Notes: a model not told the origin generated them from the sequence alone. 64,000 nt of DNA from Myxococcales bacterium (GCA_020633515.1 JACKDM010000010.1:42342-106341); one strand, 5' to 3'. Numbered from the stretch's first letter, positions 33,701-43,178 are shown. Made by a program: numbers and translations.

Positions 33701-35009
33701 CGGCGAGGGCACGGTCGACGGCGCGCGCTGCGCGCGGGTGGACGTGCAGTGCGGCTGCGTCGAGGTCGATCCGCTCGATCCGGGCTTCGTGGGGCGCTTC
33801 GTCGATCTGGCGGTCGTCGACGGGACGGCGTGGATCAGCGCCTACGCCGAGGACTATGGCGATCTGGTGGTGGCCCGCTACGACGAGGTCGCCGGCTGGG
33901 TGTGGCAGTGGGTCGACGGGGTGCCGGCGGGCGGCGCGGTGACCGGCGCGCCGAGCGGGCCGCGGGGCGGGGTGGAGGCGGACGGGCCGAACGTGGGGCA
34001 GTACAGCAGCATCGCGGCGGCGGCCGATGGCACGCTGCACGTCGCCTACCGCGACGTCGACGAGAGCGCGCTGAAGTACGCGCGCGGGACCCCGCGCGCC
34101 GGCGGGGCGAGCCACACCTGGAAGACGATGACCCTCGACACCGACGACGCCGGCCGCTGGGCGGCGATCTCGCTCGGGCCGGACGGGGTGCCGGCGATCG
34201 CGTACCGGGTGGGCAGCGTCGCCGAGGGCGAGGGCGCGGTGAGCCAGCTCCGCTTCATCATGGCGCGGAGCGCGACGCCCGAGGCGCCGGCGGACTGGCA
34301 GGCGCCGCTGGTGGTGCACAGCCGGGCGCTCGCCGAGGCGAACCCGGAGACGGGCAACTACCCGGAGGGCACGGGGCTGTTCAACAGCGTCGCGCGCGAC
34401 CCCGAGGGGCGGCCGGTGGTCGCGTGGTACGACCGCAGCGAGGGGCGGCTGTGGTGGAGCCGGATGGTCGACGCGGGCTTCACCGAGCCGGAGATGCTCG
34501 CCGGCTGGGGGCACCCCGATCCCGATCGCGACGGCGACATGGGCGCGAACGTCGACCTCTTCATCGACGGCACCGGGCAGGCGCACCTCTGCTACCAGGA
34601 CGGCATGACCGACAGCCTGCGCTACCTCGCGCCGGAGCTCGACCGCGACGAGTGGGTCGACGACGGGGTGTGGCTCGACACGGGGGGGCGGTCATACGCG
34701 GTGCACGTCGTCGGCGATGACTGCAACGTGCGCCTCGACGGCGATGGGAACCCGGTGATCGTGTTTCAGGATGCGACCTTGCAGGCGCTCTTGATGCGGC
34801 GGCGCAACCGCGAGGTGCTCGATCCGGCGGAGAACCCGTGGGCGGGGCGCGAGGTGCTGCGCGGCGACGAGGCCAACTACCAGGGCGCGCACGGCTTCTA
34901 CGCGGCGGCCGAGGTGGTGGGCGGCGAGCTGTGGGTGGTGCACTACGTCTACAACAACCAGGTCCGCCCCGCCGTGCGGCGGATCGAGCTGGTCAAAGAG
35001 CCGCTCTGA
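30786..35009 (+). CDS. Large surface lipoprotein with an internal MYXO-CTERM-like signal and a second lipobox
   Basis: This is 1407 aa from ATG 30786 with GGGAGGAG upstream. It starts with a lipoprotein signal (LSMLTAC) and a Cys-rich stretch, then a large beta-rich domain. At about residues 806-840 is GCDCAVGAGG, a hydrophobic helix (AAWWLAGLLLLGF) and the basic cluster RQRR, the three-part pattern of MYXO-CTERM sorting tails, which normally end a protein. Only about 10 residues later a second lipoprotein signal occurs (GMALLVVGVSAGLMGC, Cys at about 860). A Cys-rich domain (860-985) and a repeat domain with AYRDVDESALKYA-type blocks follow. This suggests two proteins joined by loss of a stop, or a single precursor processed internally. 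Function unknown. Confidence 0.8.
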   Translation: MVAVSRTWRHYLRAVFVLSMLTACGQSQGCGGCDEQGAAAPFPNKDKVHSAVQVRITRPGVDFLEQNLEPLLAEVLPEEGLAFCLPGDGGNVIGIEWGYCQAEACPEGGQGCNINIAIEGIDLQAREPDQIRAVVTFAELGLRLPLQVDPIANCSLALAGPGFEVAVPLTLSTPEPTRELTFALASVPEYQLSALDIELINNGGFLGWVCDAVNGVINFPFIGDFILDSVQGLVDGLLLDQIAGLLEGFTCRSCVDDRECTGAAAGSACVEGVCRNGDGTCVQAPLGVEGVLDLGGLLAGVSPGLEASMAYHAVPGSYVAVEDGGISLGLISGATSERNRCVPNLPQPEVYEPLRTPWMRGNLDPANRPFEVGIGVTQEIIGHFAWAAFNSGLLCIEVTTDTVEQLNASTLGIALPNLSTLARSRTAPIGLTLSPQAVPRVRIGANTFVDDGEGNMVLDDPLLTIELDDLWIDFHVFMDDRWVRIFSLHTDVALPFGVQFDADNGLIPVLGDIADGLGGISTDNGEIMQDSPALIAGLLPVILNVFVGDLAGSLAEPIALPDIMGFTLDLQDGAITGIEENTMLAIFAGLRRTEVEGDAPGGGATFAVDTIAELVETGIPPTEAFAIDGPDTWRRPFARLLLDAVDGTDDGAPMEFSWKVDHGTWSAFSPAREVVVRHPLFALQGKHRVSVRARRAGDYRTLDPEPAEVVVIIDSEAPSLGLREDGAGWRAVVDDAVSGAAGVRLAVRRDGGAWAPVEGDFVALGDAAESVEVRASDEAGNTAEMRLGVRRSNLIGRLPPGAAAEGGCDCAVGAGGPSGGGGAAWWLAGLLLLGFRQRRALATLGMALLVVGVSAGLMGCEDDANTGKDPGEGDTGVRTECDDERPCPAGEACEDGVCVAADCRADPSICEGLDCGGRGSLCDDGVCACQPFCPGGCGEGEFCCELRNACEAPPAAVCGDVECGPGYEAAVIGEGTVDGARCARVDVQCGCVEVDPLDPGFVGRFVDLAVVDGTAWISAYAEDYGDLVVARYDEVAGWVWQWVDGVPAGGAVTGAPSGPRGGVEADGPNVGQYSSIAAAADGTLHVAYRDVDESALKYARGTPRAGGASHTWKTMTLDTDDAGRWAAISLGPDGVPAIAYRVGSVAEGEGAVSQLRFIMARSATPEAPADWQAPLVVHSRALAEANPETGNYPEGTGLFNSVARDPEGRPVVAWYDRSEGRLWWSRMVDAGFTEPEMLAGWGHPDPDRDGDMGANVDLFIDGTGQAHLCYQDGMTDSLRYLAPELDRDEWVDDGVWLDTGGRSYAVHVVGDDCNVRLDGDGNPVIVFQDATLQALLMRRRNREVLDPAENPWAGREVLRGDEANYQGAHGFYAAAEVVGGELWVVHYVYNNQVRPAVRRIELVKEPL

Positions 35010-35028
35010 GCGCGGCTCCCCTGCCCTT

Positions 35029-36111
35029 TCACCCGCCGCAGCTCACCCCGAGCGCGTCGGTGACCGCCTGCATCGCCGCTGCCGTGTCGACCTCGCCGGG
35101 GGAGGCGCTGTCGAGCGTGCGGCCGAGCGCGTCGAGCGCGTCGGGCGCGGCGGCGCGCAGATCGGCGGCGAGCACGTCGAGGAGCGCGAGCGCGGCGGCT
35201 TGATTGCGGGCGGTGAACGGGTCGGCGCGCAGCTCGACGAGGAGCGCGGCGGCGAGGCCGGCTTCGACGGCGTCGATGGCGGCGGTGATCGCGGCGTCGT
35301 AGGCGGGGTCGTCGCCGGGCTCGATGACGAGGCGGTCGAGCGGGTCGAGCTGGCCGTCGGTCTCGAGCGTGGCGGCGAAGCCGTCGCGGGCGGCGGCGAG
35401 GCCGTCGCCGATGGCTTCGAGGTGGGCGGTGCCGCAGGCGGCGTCGACGGCGGCGAGGCGGGCGCCGGTGCCGTGAGGGCGGCCGGTGGGGTCCCAGAGC
35501 AGGCCGAGGAAGCGGTCGAAGCCGGCGGCGGAGCGCTCGTCGAGCGCGCGCCAGCCGAGGTAGAGGGTGAGCGCGTCGAGGCGCCGGGCGGCTTGCAGCG
35601 CGTGCCAGCCGGCGCCGCCGCGGCCGTCGGGGGTGTCGGCGACGGCGCCGAGCTGGATGGCGCGGGCGACGCGGGAGGCGACGCCGAGGCCGGCGCCGTC
35701 GTCGGTCATGACGCCGGGGCGGCGGTCGCGGGCGCCTTCGAGGGCCTCGGCGAGATCGGCGCTCTCGTAGTAGACGCTGGCGAAGATCGCGGGCGCGGTG
35801 GGGGTGGTGGCGTCGCTGGCGACGTAGGTCGCCGGGTCGCCCATCGCGGCGGCGTCGAAGCCCTCGGCCTCGGCGAGCGCGACGAGCGCGCCGATGGCGG
35901 CGGCGTAGATGAGCGTCGGGGCGGGCTCGGCGGTCATGCGCTCGGGCGCGTCGCTCTGGACGGGGGGCAGGCCGCTGTCGGCCTCCATCCCGCCGCCCGC
36001 GCCGCCGCCGCCCTCCCCGCCGTCGCCGCCGCCGCCGCCGCCGCCGCCGCCGGGCACGCAGCCCGCGAGCATCAACACCCAGGTCAGACCGATTCCCACG
36101 CCGCTTCGCAT
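35029..36111 (-). CDS. Helical lipoprotein of unknown function
   Basis: This is 360 aa from ATG 36111, which has GGAGGGAG just upstream; the longer upstream frame lacks such a site. The signal ends at lipobox LAGC, then a run of nine Gly and an Asp/Gly/Glu spacer. The mature protein is almost entirely Ala/Leu/Asp-rich helices (LIYAAAIGALVALAEAEGFD, ALQAARRLDALTLYLGWRAL). It contains only two further Cys (ACGTAH and the C-terminal SCGG). It recalls all-helical peptidase or imelysin-like proteins but I see no diagnostic motif. It converges with the large surface protein, 19 bases apart. Confidence 0.75.
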   Translation of the reverse strand: MRSGVGIGLTWVLMLAGCVPGGGGGGGGGDGGEGGGGAGGGMEADSGLPPVQSDAPERMTAEPAPTLIYAAAIGALVALAEAEGFDAAAMGDPATYVASDATTPTAPAIFASVYYESADLAEALEGARDRRPGVMTDDGAGLGVASRVARAIQLGAVADTPDGRGGAGWHALQAARRLDALTLYLGWRALDERSAAGFDRFLGLLWDPTGRPHGTGARLAAVDAACGTAHLEAIGDGLAAARDGFAATLETDGQLDPLDRLVIEPGDDPAYDAAITAAIDAVEAGLAAALLVELRADPFTARNQAAALALLDVLAADLRAAAPDALDALGRTLDSASPGEVDTAAAMQAVTDALGVSCGG

Positions 36112-36322
36112 CGTCTCCCTCCGTCTCTGCCGGCGCCGCAGTCTGCCACGCGCCGCCCGGTCGACGCACCCTCGGGCGCCTGTTGACACGATGGCGACAT
36201 TAAACTCGCAACCGACCGGTGATTCCGGTATCGATCCCGGCACCCTCAAGAATGACGCGCCGCGGCAAACCCCACCGGAGCCGCCGGGGAGGTCGACGGC
36301 GCCCTGACCGGCGAGCACGGTG

Positions 36323-38086
36323 ATGCAGGTCTACAAAGCCCCGACCCACGACATGCGCTTCGCGATCGAGACCTTCGACTTCGATCGGGTCGCCGAGATC
36401 GAGCGCTACGCCGACTTCGACCTCGAGACGGTCAGCGCGCTGCTCGAAGAAGCCGCGAAGTTCTGCACCAACGAGATGTTGCCCCTCAACAAGGTCGGCG
36501 ACCGCGTCGGGCTCGTCTTCGACCCGGCGACCGGCGACGTGAAGCTGCCCGACGGCTTCCGCGCGCTCTACAAGGCCTACGTCAAGAGCGGCCTCGGCGG
36601 GATCGCGCAGCCGGCCGAGCACGGCGGCGGCGGGGCGCCCTACGCGATCTCGATCGGCCTCAGCGAGCTCTCGACGGCGACCTGCAAGAGCTTCTCGATG
36701 TGCCCCGGCCTCAACCACGGGCTCATCGAGGCGCTCGTGCACCACGGCACCGACGAGCAGAAGGAGAACTACCTCCCCCACCTCGTCAGCGGCGAGTGGA
36801 CCGGCACGATGTGCCTCACCGAGCCGCAGTGCGGGACCGATCTCGGGCTCATCCGCACCAAGGCCGAGCCGCAGGCCGACGGCAGCTACAAGCTCACCGG
36901 CACCAAGATCTGGATCACCTTCGGCGAGCACGACCTCGCCGACAACATCATCCACCTCGTGCTCGCCCGCCTGCCCGACGCGCCCGCCGGCATCAAGGGC
37001 ATCAGCGCGTTCATCGTGCCCAAGGTGCTGCTCGACGGCACCCGCAACGGGATCCGCTGCGGCGGGCTCGAGCACAAGATGGGCATCCACGCCTCGCCGA
37101 CCTGCGTGATGAACATGGAGGACGCGACCGGCTTCCTCGTCGGTGAGGCGCACAAGGGCATGCGCTCGATGTTCGTGATGATGAACGCGGCGCGGCTGCA
37201 TGTCGGCATCGAGGGGATCGCGCTCGGCGAGATCGCCTATCAGGCCGCGGTGGCGTTCGCGCGCGACCGCCGGCAGGGGCGCAGCCTCGACCCGGCGAAG
37301 CGGGAGCGCGACAAGCCCGCCGACAACATCCTCGTGCACCCCGACGTGCGCCGGCAGCTCATGAACATCCGCGCGACGACCGAGGGCCTGCGCGGGCTCG
37401 CGGCGTGGCTCGGCAACCTGATCGACATCTCGCACAACCACGCCGACGAGGCGGTGCGGCAGGAGGCCGACGATCTCGTCGCGCTGCTGACGCCGATCAT
37501 GAAGGCGTACGGGACCGATCGGGGCTTCGCGAACATCAGCGACGCGATGCAGGTGACCGGCGGCGCGGGCTACACGCAGGACTGGCCGATCGAGCAGTAC
37601 CTGCGCGACGGGCGGATCGCGGCGATCTACGAGGGCACCAACCACGTCCAGGCGCTCGATCTCGTCGGCCGCAAGCTGCCGCGGGCCGGCGGGCGGCTGT
37701 ACAAGGCGTTCGCCAAGCGGGTGCACCAGCTCTGCAAGCCGCACGAGGACGCGGGCACGCACGCCGAGTTCGTGGGGCCGCTGCGGGTCGCCATCGACCG
37801 CCTCAACGCGGTGACGATGGAGCTCGGCATGAAGGGCATGCAGGACGGGGAGGAGGCGGCGGCGGCGGCGTCGAACTACCTGACCGCGTTCGGGATCACG
37901 CTGCTCGGCTACATCTGGGCGCGCGAGGCGATCGCGGCGTCGGAGCGGGAGGGTCGGTTCTACCGGACCAAGCTCAAGACGGCGCGCTACTACTTCAGCC
38001 ACGTCCTGCCCGAGACCGAGTCGCTCTACCGCATCATCGCGGCCGGCAAGGCCAACATGATGGCCTTCGACGACGACGAGTTCTGA
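36323..38086 (+). CDS. Acyl-CoA dehydrogenase (long FadE/DmdC-like type)
   Basis: This is 587 aa from ATG 36323 (a GTG directly before it could be used). It is a flavoenzyme that introduces the alpha,beta double bond into acyl-CoA. Motifs: CLTEPQCGTDLG and ITFGEHDLADN (FAD/substrate binding), GLEHKMGIHASPTC, a catalytic-base region DAMQVTGGAGYTQDWPIEQYLRDGRIAAIYEGTNHVQ (the IYEGT motif), and the extra C-terminal helical domain found in the roughly 590-residue subgroup that includes 3-methylmercaptopropionyl-CoA dehydrogenase. The true substrate cannot be read from sequence. No beta-oxidation partners are adjacent. Confidence 0.93.
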   Translation: MQVYKAPTHDMRFAIETFDFDRVAEIERYADFDLETVSALLEEAAKFCTNEMLPLNKVGDRVGLVFDPATGDVKLPDGFRALYKAYVKSGLGGIAQPAEHGGGGAPYAISIGLSELSTATCKSFSMCPGLNHGLIEALVHHGTDEQKENYLPHLVSGEWTGTMCLTEPQCGTDLGLIRTKAEPQADGSYKLTGTKIWITFGEHDLADNIIHLVLARLPDAPAGIKGISAFIVPKVLLDGTRNGIRCGGLEHKMGIHASPTCVMNMEDATGFLVGEAHKGMRSMFVMMNAARLHVGIEGIALGEIAYQAAVAFARDRRQGRSLDPAKRERDKPADNILVHPDVRRQLMNIRATTEGLRGLAAWLGNLIDISHNHADEAVRQEADDLVALLTPIMKAYGTDRGFANISDAMQVTGGAGYTQDWPIEQYLRDGRIAAIYEGTNHVQALDLVGRKLPRAGGRLYKAFAKRVHQLCKPHEDAGTHAEFVGPLRVAIDRLNAVTMELGMKGMQDGEEAAAAASNYLTAFGITLLGYIWAREAIAASEREGRFYRTKLKTARYYFSHVLPETESLYRIIAAGKANMMAFDDDEF

Positions 38087-38111
38087 GCGCGCTCTCGGCG
38101 CTCCCCTCCCC

Positions 38112-39267
38112 TCATCCTTCGGTGACATCGGCCCCGGCGAACGCGGCGGCGTGCGCGGGGCCGAGGTGCGTCCAGCGCCAGCGGGCGCCGGCCTCGGCGT
38201 GGCGGCGGCGCAGGGCGGCGGCGCGGGCGGGGTCGTCGAGGATCGCGGCGAGCGCGGCGCGGAGCGCGGGCGGGTCGTCGGGGGGGACGAGGAGCGCGCC
38301 GGCGGCGCGCGCGCGGCGGCGGCAGGGCCGGGCAGGGCAGGTCGGTCGCGACGGTGGGCACGCCGGCGGCGAGGGCTTCGAGCAGCGAGACAGGGGTGCC
38401 TTCGCGGCGGCGGCCGAGGGCGCGGCTGGGGAGCGCGTAGGCGTCGGCGAGCGTGAGGAGCGCGTCGCGTTCGGGCGGGGCGACGGCGCCGAGCGGGTGC
38501 AGGGCGACGCGGGCGCGCGGGCGGCGCGGGCGACGAGGGCGGCGCGCTCAGGGGCCGTCGCCGGCGGCGATCCAGAGCACGTCGTCGCGGCCGGCGAGCG
38601 CGTCGGCGAGGGTGTCGAGGCCCTTCTGCGCGACGAGGCGGCCGACGGTGGCGACGACGCGGCGGCCGGCGGCGAGCGCGCGGAGGCGGGCGAGCGTGGC
38701 GGGGTCGGGCGCGAGCGGGGCGGTGCCCATCGGGAGGACGTGGTGGCGCGCGGGGAGCGGGGCGAGCGCGGCGAAGCGGTCGCGGAGGTCGGCGCTGACG
38801 AAGGTGATCGCGTCGGCGCGGGCGAGGCGGCGGGCGAGCGCGCGGCCGGCGGGGAGCGCTTCGAGGAGCGCGACGTCGCTGCCGTGGGCGACGAGGTGGC
38901 GGCGGACGCCGGGCACGGCGAGCGCGGCGAGGCCGGCGGGGGCGAGCCAGTGCGCGATGACGAGCTCGCCGTGGCGGTGGCGGCGGGCGGCGGCGGTGAG
39001 CGCGGCGGTGGCGGCGACGGCGGCGAGCCCGGCGCGGAGCGGGCGGCGGCGGAGGTTGTCGGGGGCGCCGGGGCCGGTGAAGAGGCCGGGCGGGGCGGGC
39101 CAGGCGCCCAGCTCGACGCCAGCGATCGGGTGGCGGGGGCCGGGGGCGAGGAGGCGGAGGTCGTAGCCGTGGGCGGTGAGCGCGGCGGCGAGCTCGGCGA
39201 CGAAGCGGCCGGCGGGGTCGGCGGGGTGGCGGGGCAGCGAGGTGGTGAGCATCAGCGCGCGGGGCAT
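38112..39267 (-). pseudogene. Glycosyltransferase family 4-like gene broken by several frameshifts
   Basis: It begins at ATG 39267 (ALMLTTSLPRHPADPAGRFV, then VIAHWLAPAGLAAL and VVATVGRLVAQKGLDTLADAL, a GT-B/group 1 glycosyltransferase). The frame hits TGA at 38550-38548 after AAGDGP. The expected continuation GPERAALVARAAR is in another frame, ALHPLGAVAPPERDALL and TPVSLLEALAAGVPTVATD are back in the first frame, and GALLVPPDDPPALRAAL to a stop at 38112 lies in a third. All conserved blocks are present, so the breaks are single-base changes in G/C runs at about 38550, 38510 and 38310. This is either a recent pseudogene or sequencing error. It would otherwise transfer a sugar from a nucleotide sugar to a cell-envelope acceptor. 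Confidence 0.75.
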
Positions 39268-39364
39268 GGCGGCAGTGGGCGGGGCGCGCGGGCGGTGTGT
39301 CAAGCGGGGCGGCGATCGGACGGCGGTGGGCTCGGGCGAGCGCGGTCGCGCGGGGCGCGCTTCG

Positions 39365-39393
39365 TTGCCGATCACCGGGCGGCGCGCTATCGT
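39365..39393 (+). promoter_or_regulatory. Candidate promoter for the GT2 glycosyltransferase
   Basis: TTGCCG (39365-39370), 17 bases, TATCGT (39388-39393); the GTG start is 30 bases downstream. Confidence 0.4.
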
Positions 39394-39422
39394 GCGCGGC
39401 CCCATGCTCTGGGAGGTCGCGC

Positions 39423-40481
39423 GTGGATCTGTCGGTCGTCGTCCCGGTCTACAACGAAGAAGAGAGCCTCGTCCGGCTCCTGCCCGAGATCCACGCCGCG
39501 CTCGCGCCGACGGGGCTGCGCTACGAGGTCGTGCTCGTCGACGATGGCTCGCGCGACCGCAGCTTCGCGGTGATGGCGAAGCTCGCCGAGTCCGATCCGG
39601 CGATCGTGGCGATCCGGTTCCGGCGCAACTTCGGGCAGACGGCGGCGATGCAGGCGGGGCTCGACGCGGCGCGGGGCGAGGTCGTGGCGTTGATGGACGC
39701 CGATCTGCAGAACGATCCGGCCGACATCCCGATGATGATCGCGCGGCTGCGCGAGGGCTACGACCTCGTCGCCGGCTGGCGCGCCGATCGGCAGGACGCG
39801 TTCGTCAACCGGCGGCTGCCGTCGATCGTCGCCAACCGCATCATCAGCCGGACGACGGGCGTGGCGCTGCACGACTATGGCTGCACGCTCAAGGTGATGA
39901 CCCGCGAGGTCGCCAAGGATCTGCGGCTTTACGGGGAGATGCACCGCTTCATCCCGGCGATCGCCGATCGCTCGGGGGCGCGGATCCTCGAGGTGAAGGT
40001 CAACCATCGGGCGCGGCAGTTCGGGGTGTCGAAGTACGGGATCGGGCGCACGGTGCGGGTGGTGCTCGACCTGATCGTGGTGCTGTTCATCCAGCGCTAT
40101 CTGGTCAAGCCGGTGCAGGTCTTCGGGCTCGCGGGGCTCGCGTGCGGGGGGCTCGGGTTCTTGATCTGCCTGTGGCTGGCGTTCGAGAAGGTGTTCTTCG
40201 GCTCGGCGTTGGCCGATCGGCCGGCGCTGTTGCTCGGGGCGCTGCTCATCATCGTGGGGGTGCAGCTCGTCTCGATGGGGCTGCTCGCCGACGTGGTCGC
40301 GCGGACCTACCACGAGTCGCAGGGCAAGCGGCCGTACAACGTGCGGACGCAGATCGTGGGGCCGGGCGCGGGCGGCTTGGGCGCGGCGGCGGATGAGCCG
40401 GTGGCCGAGCCGACGGCTGCGGTGCCCGGGCCGGTGGCCGAGGTGGCGGCGCCGGCGGGCGAGCCGGTGGCGGGCGGCTGA
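39423..40481 (+). CDS. Polyprenyl-phosphate sugar transferase-like GT2 glycosyltransferase
   Basis: This is 352 aa from GTG 39423 with GGAGGT six bases upstream. The N-terminal GT-A domain starts DLSVVVPVYNEEESLVRLLP, with VVLVDDGSRDRS and the DxD-type LMDADLQNDP, and MHRFIPAIAD before the membrane region. Two membrane helices (VFGLAGLACGGLGFLICLWL and LLLGALLIIVGVQLVSMGLL) are typical of the GtrB/ArnC/DPM1 group, which load a sugar onto a polyprenyl phosphate. A C-terminal Ala/Pro/Glu tail of about 45 residues is unusual. It is divergent from the broken glycosyltransferase gene; both probably act in envelope glycan synthesis. Confidence 0.92.
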   Translation: MDLSVVVPVYNEEESLVRLLPEIHAALAPTGLRYEVVLVDDGSRDRSFAVMAKLAESDPAIVAIRFRRNFGQTAAMQAGLDAARGEVVALMDADLQNDPADIPMMIARLREGYDLVAGWRADRQDAFVNRRLPSIVANRIISRTTGVALHDYGCTLKVMTREVAKDLRLYGEMHRFIPAIADRSGARILEVKVNHRARQFGVSKYGIGRTVRVVLDLIVVLFIQRYLVKPVQVFGLAGLACGGLGFLICLWLAFEKVFFGSALADRPALLLGALLIIVGVQLVSMGLLADVVARTYHESQGKRPYNVRTQIVGPGAGGLGAAADEPVAEPTAAVPGPVAEVAAPAGEPVAGG

Positions 40482-40547
40482 ACGGCGGGTGAAACGATGG
40501 CAGGCGCTGTACTAGCATCGCCCTGACATCGACTCCGGGAGTGTTGC

Positions 40548-43166
40548 ATGGCGCGTGGCGTTTGGACGGCGGCGGTGGCCGCGTGGCTGTGTCTGGCGGG
40601 CTGTGAGGCCGATCCGGTGCCGCTGCCCGATCCGGGGGAGGACGGGGCGGGCGGCTTCGACCTCGCGTTCGACATGCGGCCGGTCGACATGCGGCCGCCG
40701 GCGGACGGGCCGCTCGATCGCGACGTGACGCCGACGGACGTGGGCGACCTCGACATGGGCGCGCTCGACGCGGAGGCCGATGGCGCGGTCGACGCGGCGG
40801 TCGACATGGCGCCCGACATGGAGGGCGACGAGGGCGTGGGGCCGGCGGTCGATCCGCCGGGCTTCGAGGTCACCGCGGTGACCCGGCGCGGGCAGGACAC
40901 CTTCTTCGTGTGGGTCGACGCCGAGGGGCGGCTGGTGCAGCTCCCGGTGGACGGCGCGGGGCGGCAGGGCGCCGTCGAGGAGATCGAGCTGCCGGGGCCG
41001 ACGCCGACGCGGGTGGTCGCCGACGAGGCCGACGGGCACCCGTGGGTGGCGTTCGGGGCGCCCGACATCCCGATCGTGCTCTACCAGCCCGATCTGCCCG
41101 AGGTGACCCGGATCATCTTCGACGATCTCTTCGGCGAGCCGCTGATCACGGCGGCCGAAGACGGGGTGCTCGTCTTCGGGGAGACCGAGGACGGCACGCT
41201 GGCGTGGCGGCGGGTGAGCAACGAGCTCGAGGTCGGCGAGCGCACGGTCGACGCGCTGGGGATCGAGCGCCCGACGGACGCGGCCGAGGTGCCGGTGGGG
41301 GCGGTGCTGCTCCTCGGGGACGCCGAGCAGTGCATCGAGCTGCGGCGCGGTGACTGGCAGGCGACGACGAGCTTCGTCTGCGCCGGGGCGCGGGCGCGGG
41401 TGGTCTCGAACGGGCGGCGGGCGCTGATCTCGCAGCAGTACACCTTCGGCAACTCACAGCGGATCGGGCTGCGCCCGCTGTACGGCAAGGCCGATCCGCT
41501 GCGGGTGGCGGGCCTCGCCTTCGCGCAGGGGCTCGAGCTGCCGATGGACGGGCCGCGGCGGCCGGTGATGGGGCTCAACCCGCAGGCGCGCACGTTCGTG
41601 TCGGTGATCGGGCCCGAAGAGGTGTGGGACACGGTCGAGAGCTGGGATGACTTCCTCGGCTCGCCGTTCGTGCGGGTGCGGGCGATGGCGCAGCGGGCGT
41701 TGCCGGCCCGTCGGGTCGACCCGCCGGCGGACGGGGGGGCCGCGGCGCCGGCGGCGTGGCTGCTCGCGCTCGACTTCCGCTCCGACGGCGCGCCGCGGGT
41801 GCGGGTGCTGCCGCTCGCGCTGCGCCAGCCGGGGCTCGACCTCGAGATCGACGACAACTGCCTCCCGCGGGCGGAGGTGTGCAACCTCACCGACGAGGAC
41901 TGCGACAGCTTCGTCAACAACGGGCTGTGCTGCAATGGCGTGCGGCCGACGGTGAGCTACCGCTGGGCGGTCGGCGGCAACCAGAGCGTCGCGCAGATCC
42001 CGGGGCCCGACGGCACGCCGCGCTACGAGTTCCTCGTCGCCGACGTCGAGAACGGCGACGCCTACCGCGCCGTGTACCGGGTCGAGGGCACCTACCGCTG
42101 GGAGGGCAAGACCTTCCTGCTCAGTCAGGCGGGCGAGGCGGCGCCGCGCGAGCTCGGGGTGAGCTTCGACGGCGCGGTCGACGGCCGGATGCTGCTCGGC
42201 GCCGGCGGGACCCACGCGCTGATCGCGCGGCGGGCGCCGGTCGAGGGCGCCGATCAGCCGGGGGGCTACGCGGTCTTCTTCAAGAACCAGTCGGACAACA
42301 ACCCCGCCCAGCCGCGCCTCAAGGCGAGCGTCGACCTCGACTGCTCGACGATCCTCGCCGCCGACGTGCTCGACCACTCGCTGCCGGTCAACGGAGTGGG
42401 CGGCGAGCAGATCGTGGTGGTGTGCCCCGACAGGATCATGCGGATCCACGCCAACAACGGGATCATGAACGCGGTCTTCCCTGTCGAGATGCTGGTGGGG
42501 CCGCGGCTCGGCTGGGCGACGATCCTGCGCAGCGCCGAGGACGAGCTGCAGATCCTGGTGGGCTACGAGTTCGGCGGGGGCGAGGGCTGGAACGTCGCCC
42601 GCTTCGAGATCGACAGCAACGGGCGGCCGACGCGCTTCGGGCAGCCGGGCGGGGTGCTCAACCTGCTGACGGGCTTCGCGGCGAACAACCCGATCTACAT
42701 CCAGCCGCTGCATCCGATCGAGAGCCGGCCGCCGGTGCAGATCATCGACGAGCGCTATGTGCGGGTGCCGTTCGCCGAGACCACGCCCGAGGGGCAGACG
42801 CAGGTCGAGTGGCGCGAGGCGCGGCTGGCGCCGCAGCCGACGCGCACCGAGCACGTCCGGCGCAACGACGGGCATCAGCTCTTCAGCGCCGGGCCCTACG
42901 TCGACGCGATGGGCAATCAGGTGACCGGCTGGTGGGTGATCGAGCTGCGCGGGACCGACGATCCCTTCAACCTGTGGGCGCCGGCGCCGGCGTTCACGAT
43001 CGCCGATCCGGTCGCGCATTGGGCGGTCTCGAAGGGACCCTACGACGGCGACCCGCCCAACCCGCTGCTCTACGAGCACCCGATCGTCATCATCACGTCG
43101 AGCGATGGCGGCACCGGGCGCAACTGGCTGCTGCGGACCCGACAGGCGTCGTGCGCCCTGCCCTGA
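40548..43166 (+). CDS. Large lipoprotein, probably beta-propeller-like, function unknown
   Basis: This is 872 aa from ATG 40548. The signal has lipobox LAGC, then an Asp/Met-rich spacer (DMRPVDMRPPADGP and similar). The remainder is beta-rich with many repeated short strands (DTFFVWVDAEGRLVQLPVDG, HPWVAFGAPDIPIVLYQPD), consistent with a propeller but without recognisable blades. Residues about 440-465 contain CNLTDEDCDSFVNNGLCC, a MopE-like acidic Cys motif. It is likely anchored in the outer membrane. It follows the GT2 gene by 66 bases. Confidence 0.75.
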   Translation: MARGVWTAAVAAWLCLAGCEADPVPLPDPGEDGAGGFDLAFDMRPVDMRPPADGPLDRDVTPTDVGDLDMGALDAEADGAVDAAVDMAPDMEGDEGVGPAVDPPGFEVTAVTRRGQDTFFVWVDAEGRLVQLPVDGAGRQGAVEEIELPGPTPTRVVADEADGHPWVAFGAPDIPIVLYQPDLPEVTRIIFDDLFGEPLITAAEDGVLVFGETEDGTLAWRRVSNELEVGERTVDALGIERPTDAAEVPVGAVLLLGDAEQCIELRRGDWQATTSFVCAGARARVVSNGRRALISQQYTFGNSQRIGLRPLYGKADPLRVAGLAFAQGLELPMDGPRRPVMGLNPQARTFVSVIGPEEVWDTVESWDDFLGSPFVRVRAMAQRALPARRVDPPADGGAAAPAAWLLALDFRSDGAPRVRVLPLALRQPGLDLEIDDNCLPRAEVCNLTDEDCDSFVNNGLCCNGVRPTVSYRWAVGGNQSVAQIPGPDGTPRYEFLVADVENGDAYRAVYRVEGTYRWEGKTFLLSQAGEAAPRELGVSFDGAVDGRMLLGAGGTHALIARRAPVEGADQPGGYAVFFKNQSDNNPAQPRLKASVDLDCSTILAADVLDHSLPVNGVGGEQIVVVCPDRIMRIHANNGIMNAVFPVEMLVGPRLGWATILRSAEDELQILVGYEFGGGEGWNVARFEIDSNGRPTRFGQPGGVLNLLTGFAANNPIYIQPLHPIESRPPVQIIDERYVRVPFAETTPEGQTQVEWREARLAPQPTRTEHVRRNDGHQLFSAGPYVDAMGNQVTGWWVIELRGTDDPFNLWAPAPAFTIADPVAHWAVSKGPYDGDPPNPLLYEHPIVIITSSDGGTGRNWLLRTRQASCALP

Positions 43167-43178
43167 GCGGGCGCCCGC

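Noticed and set aside
30600..34586. Extension of the kinase frame to 2194 codons
   Set aside because: The added part is antisense to the large surface protein, Arg/His-rich and without motifs; a promoter and GTG start fit the kinase at 30599.
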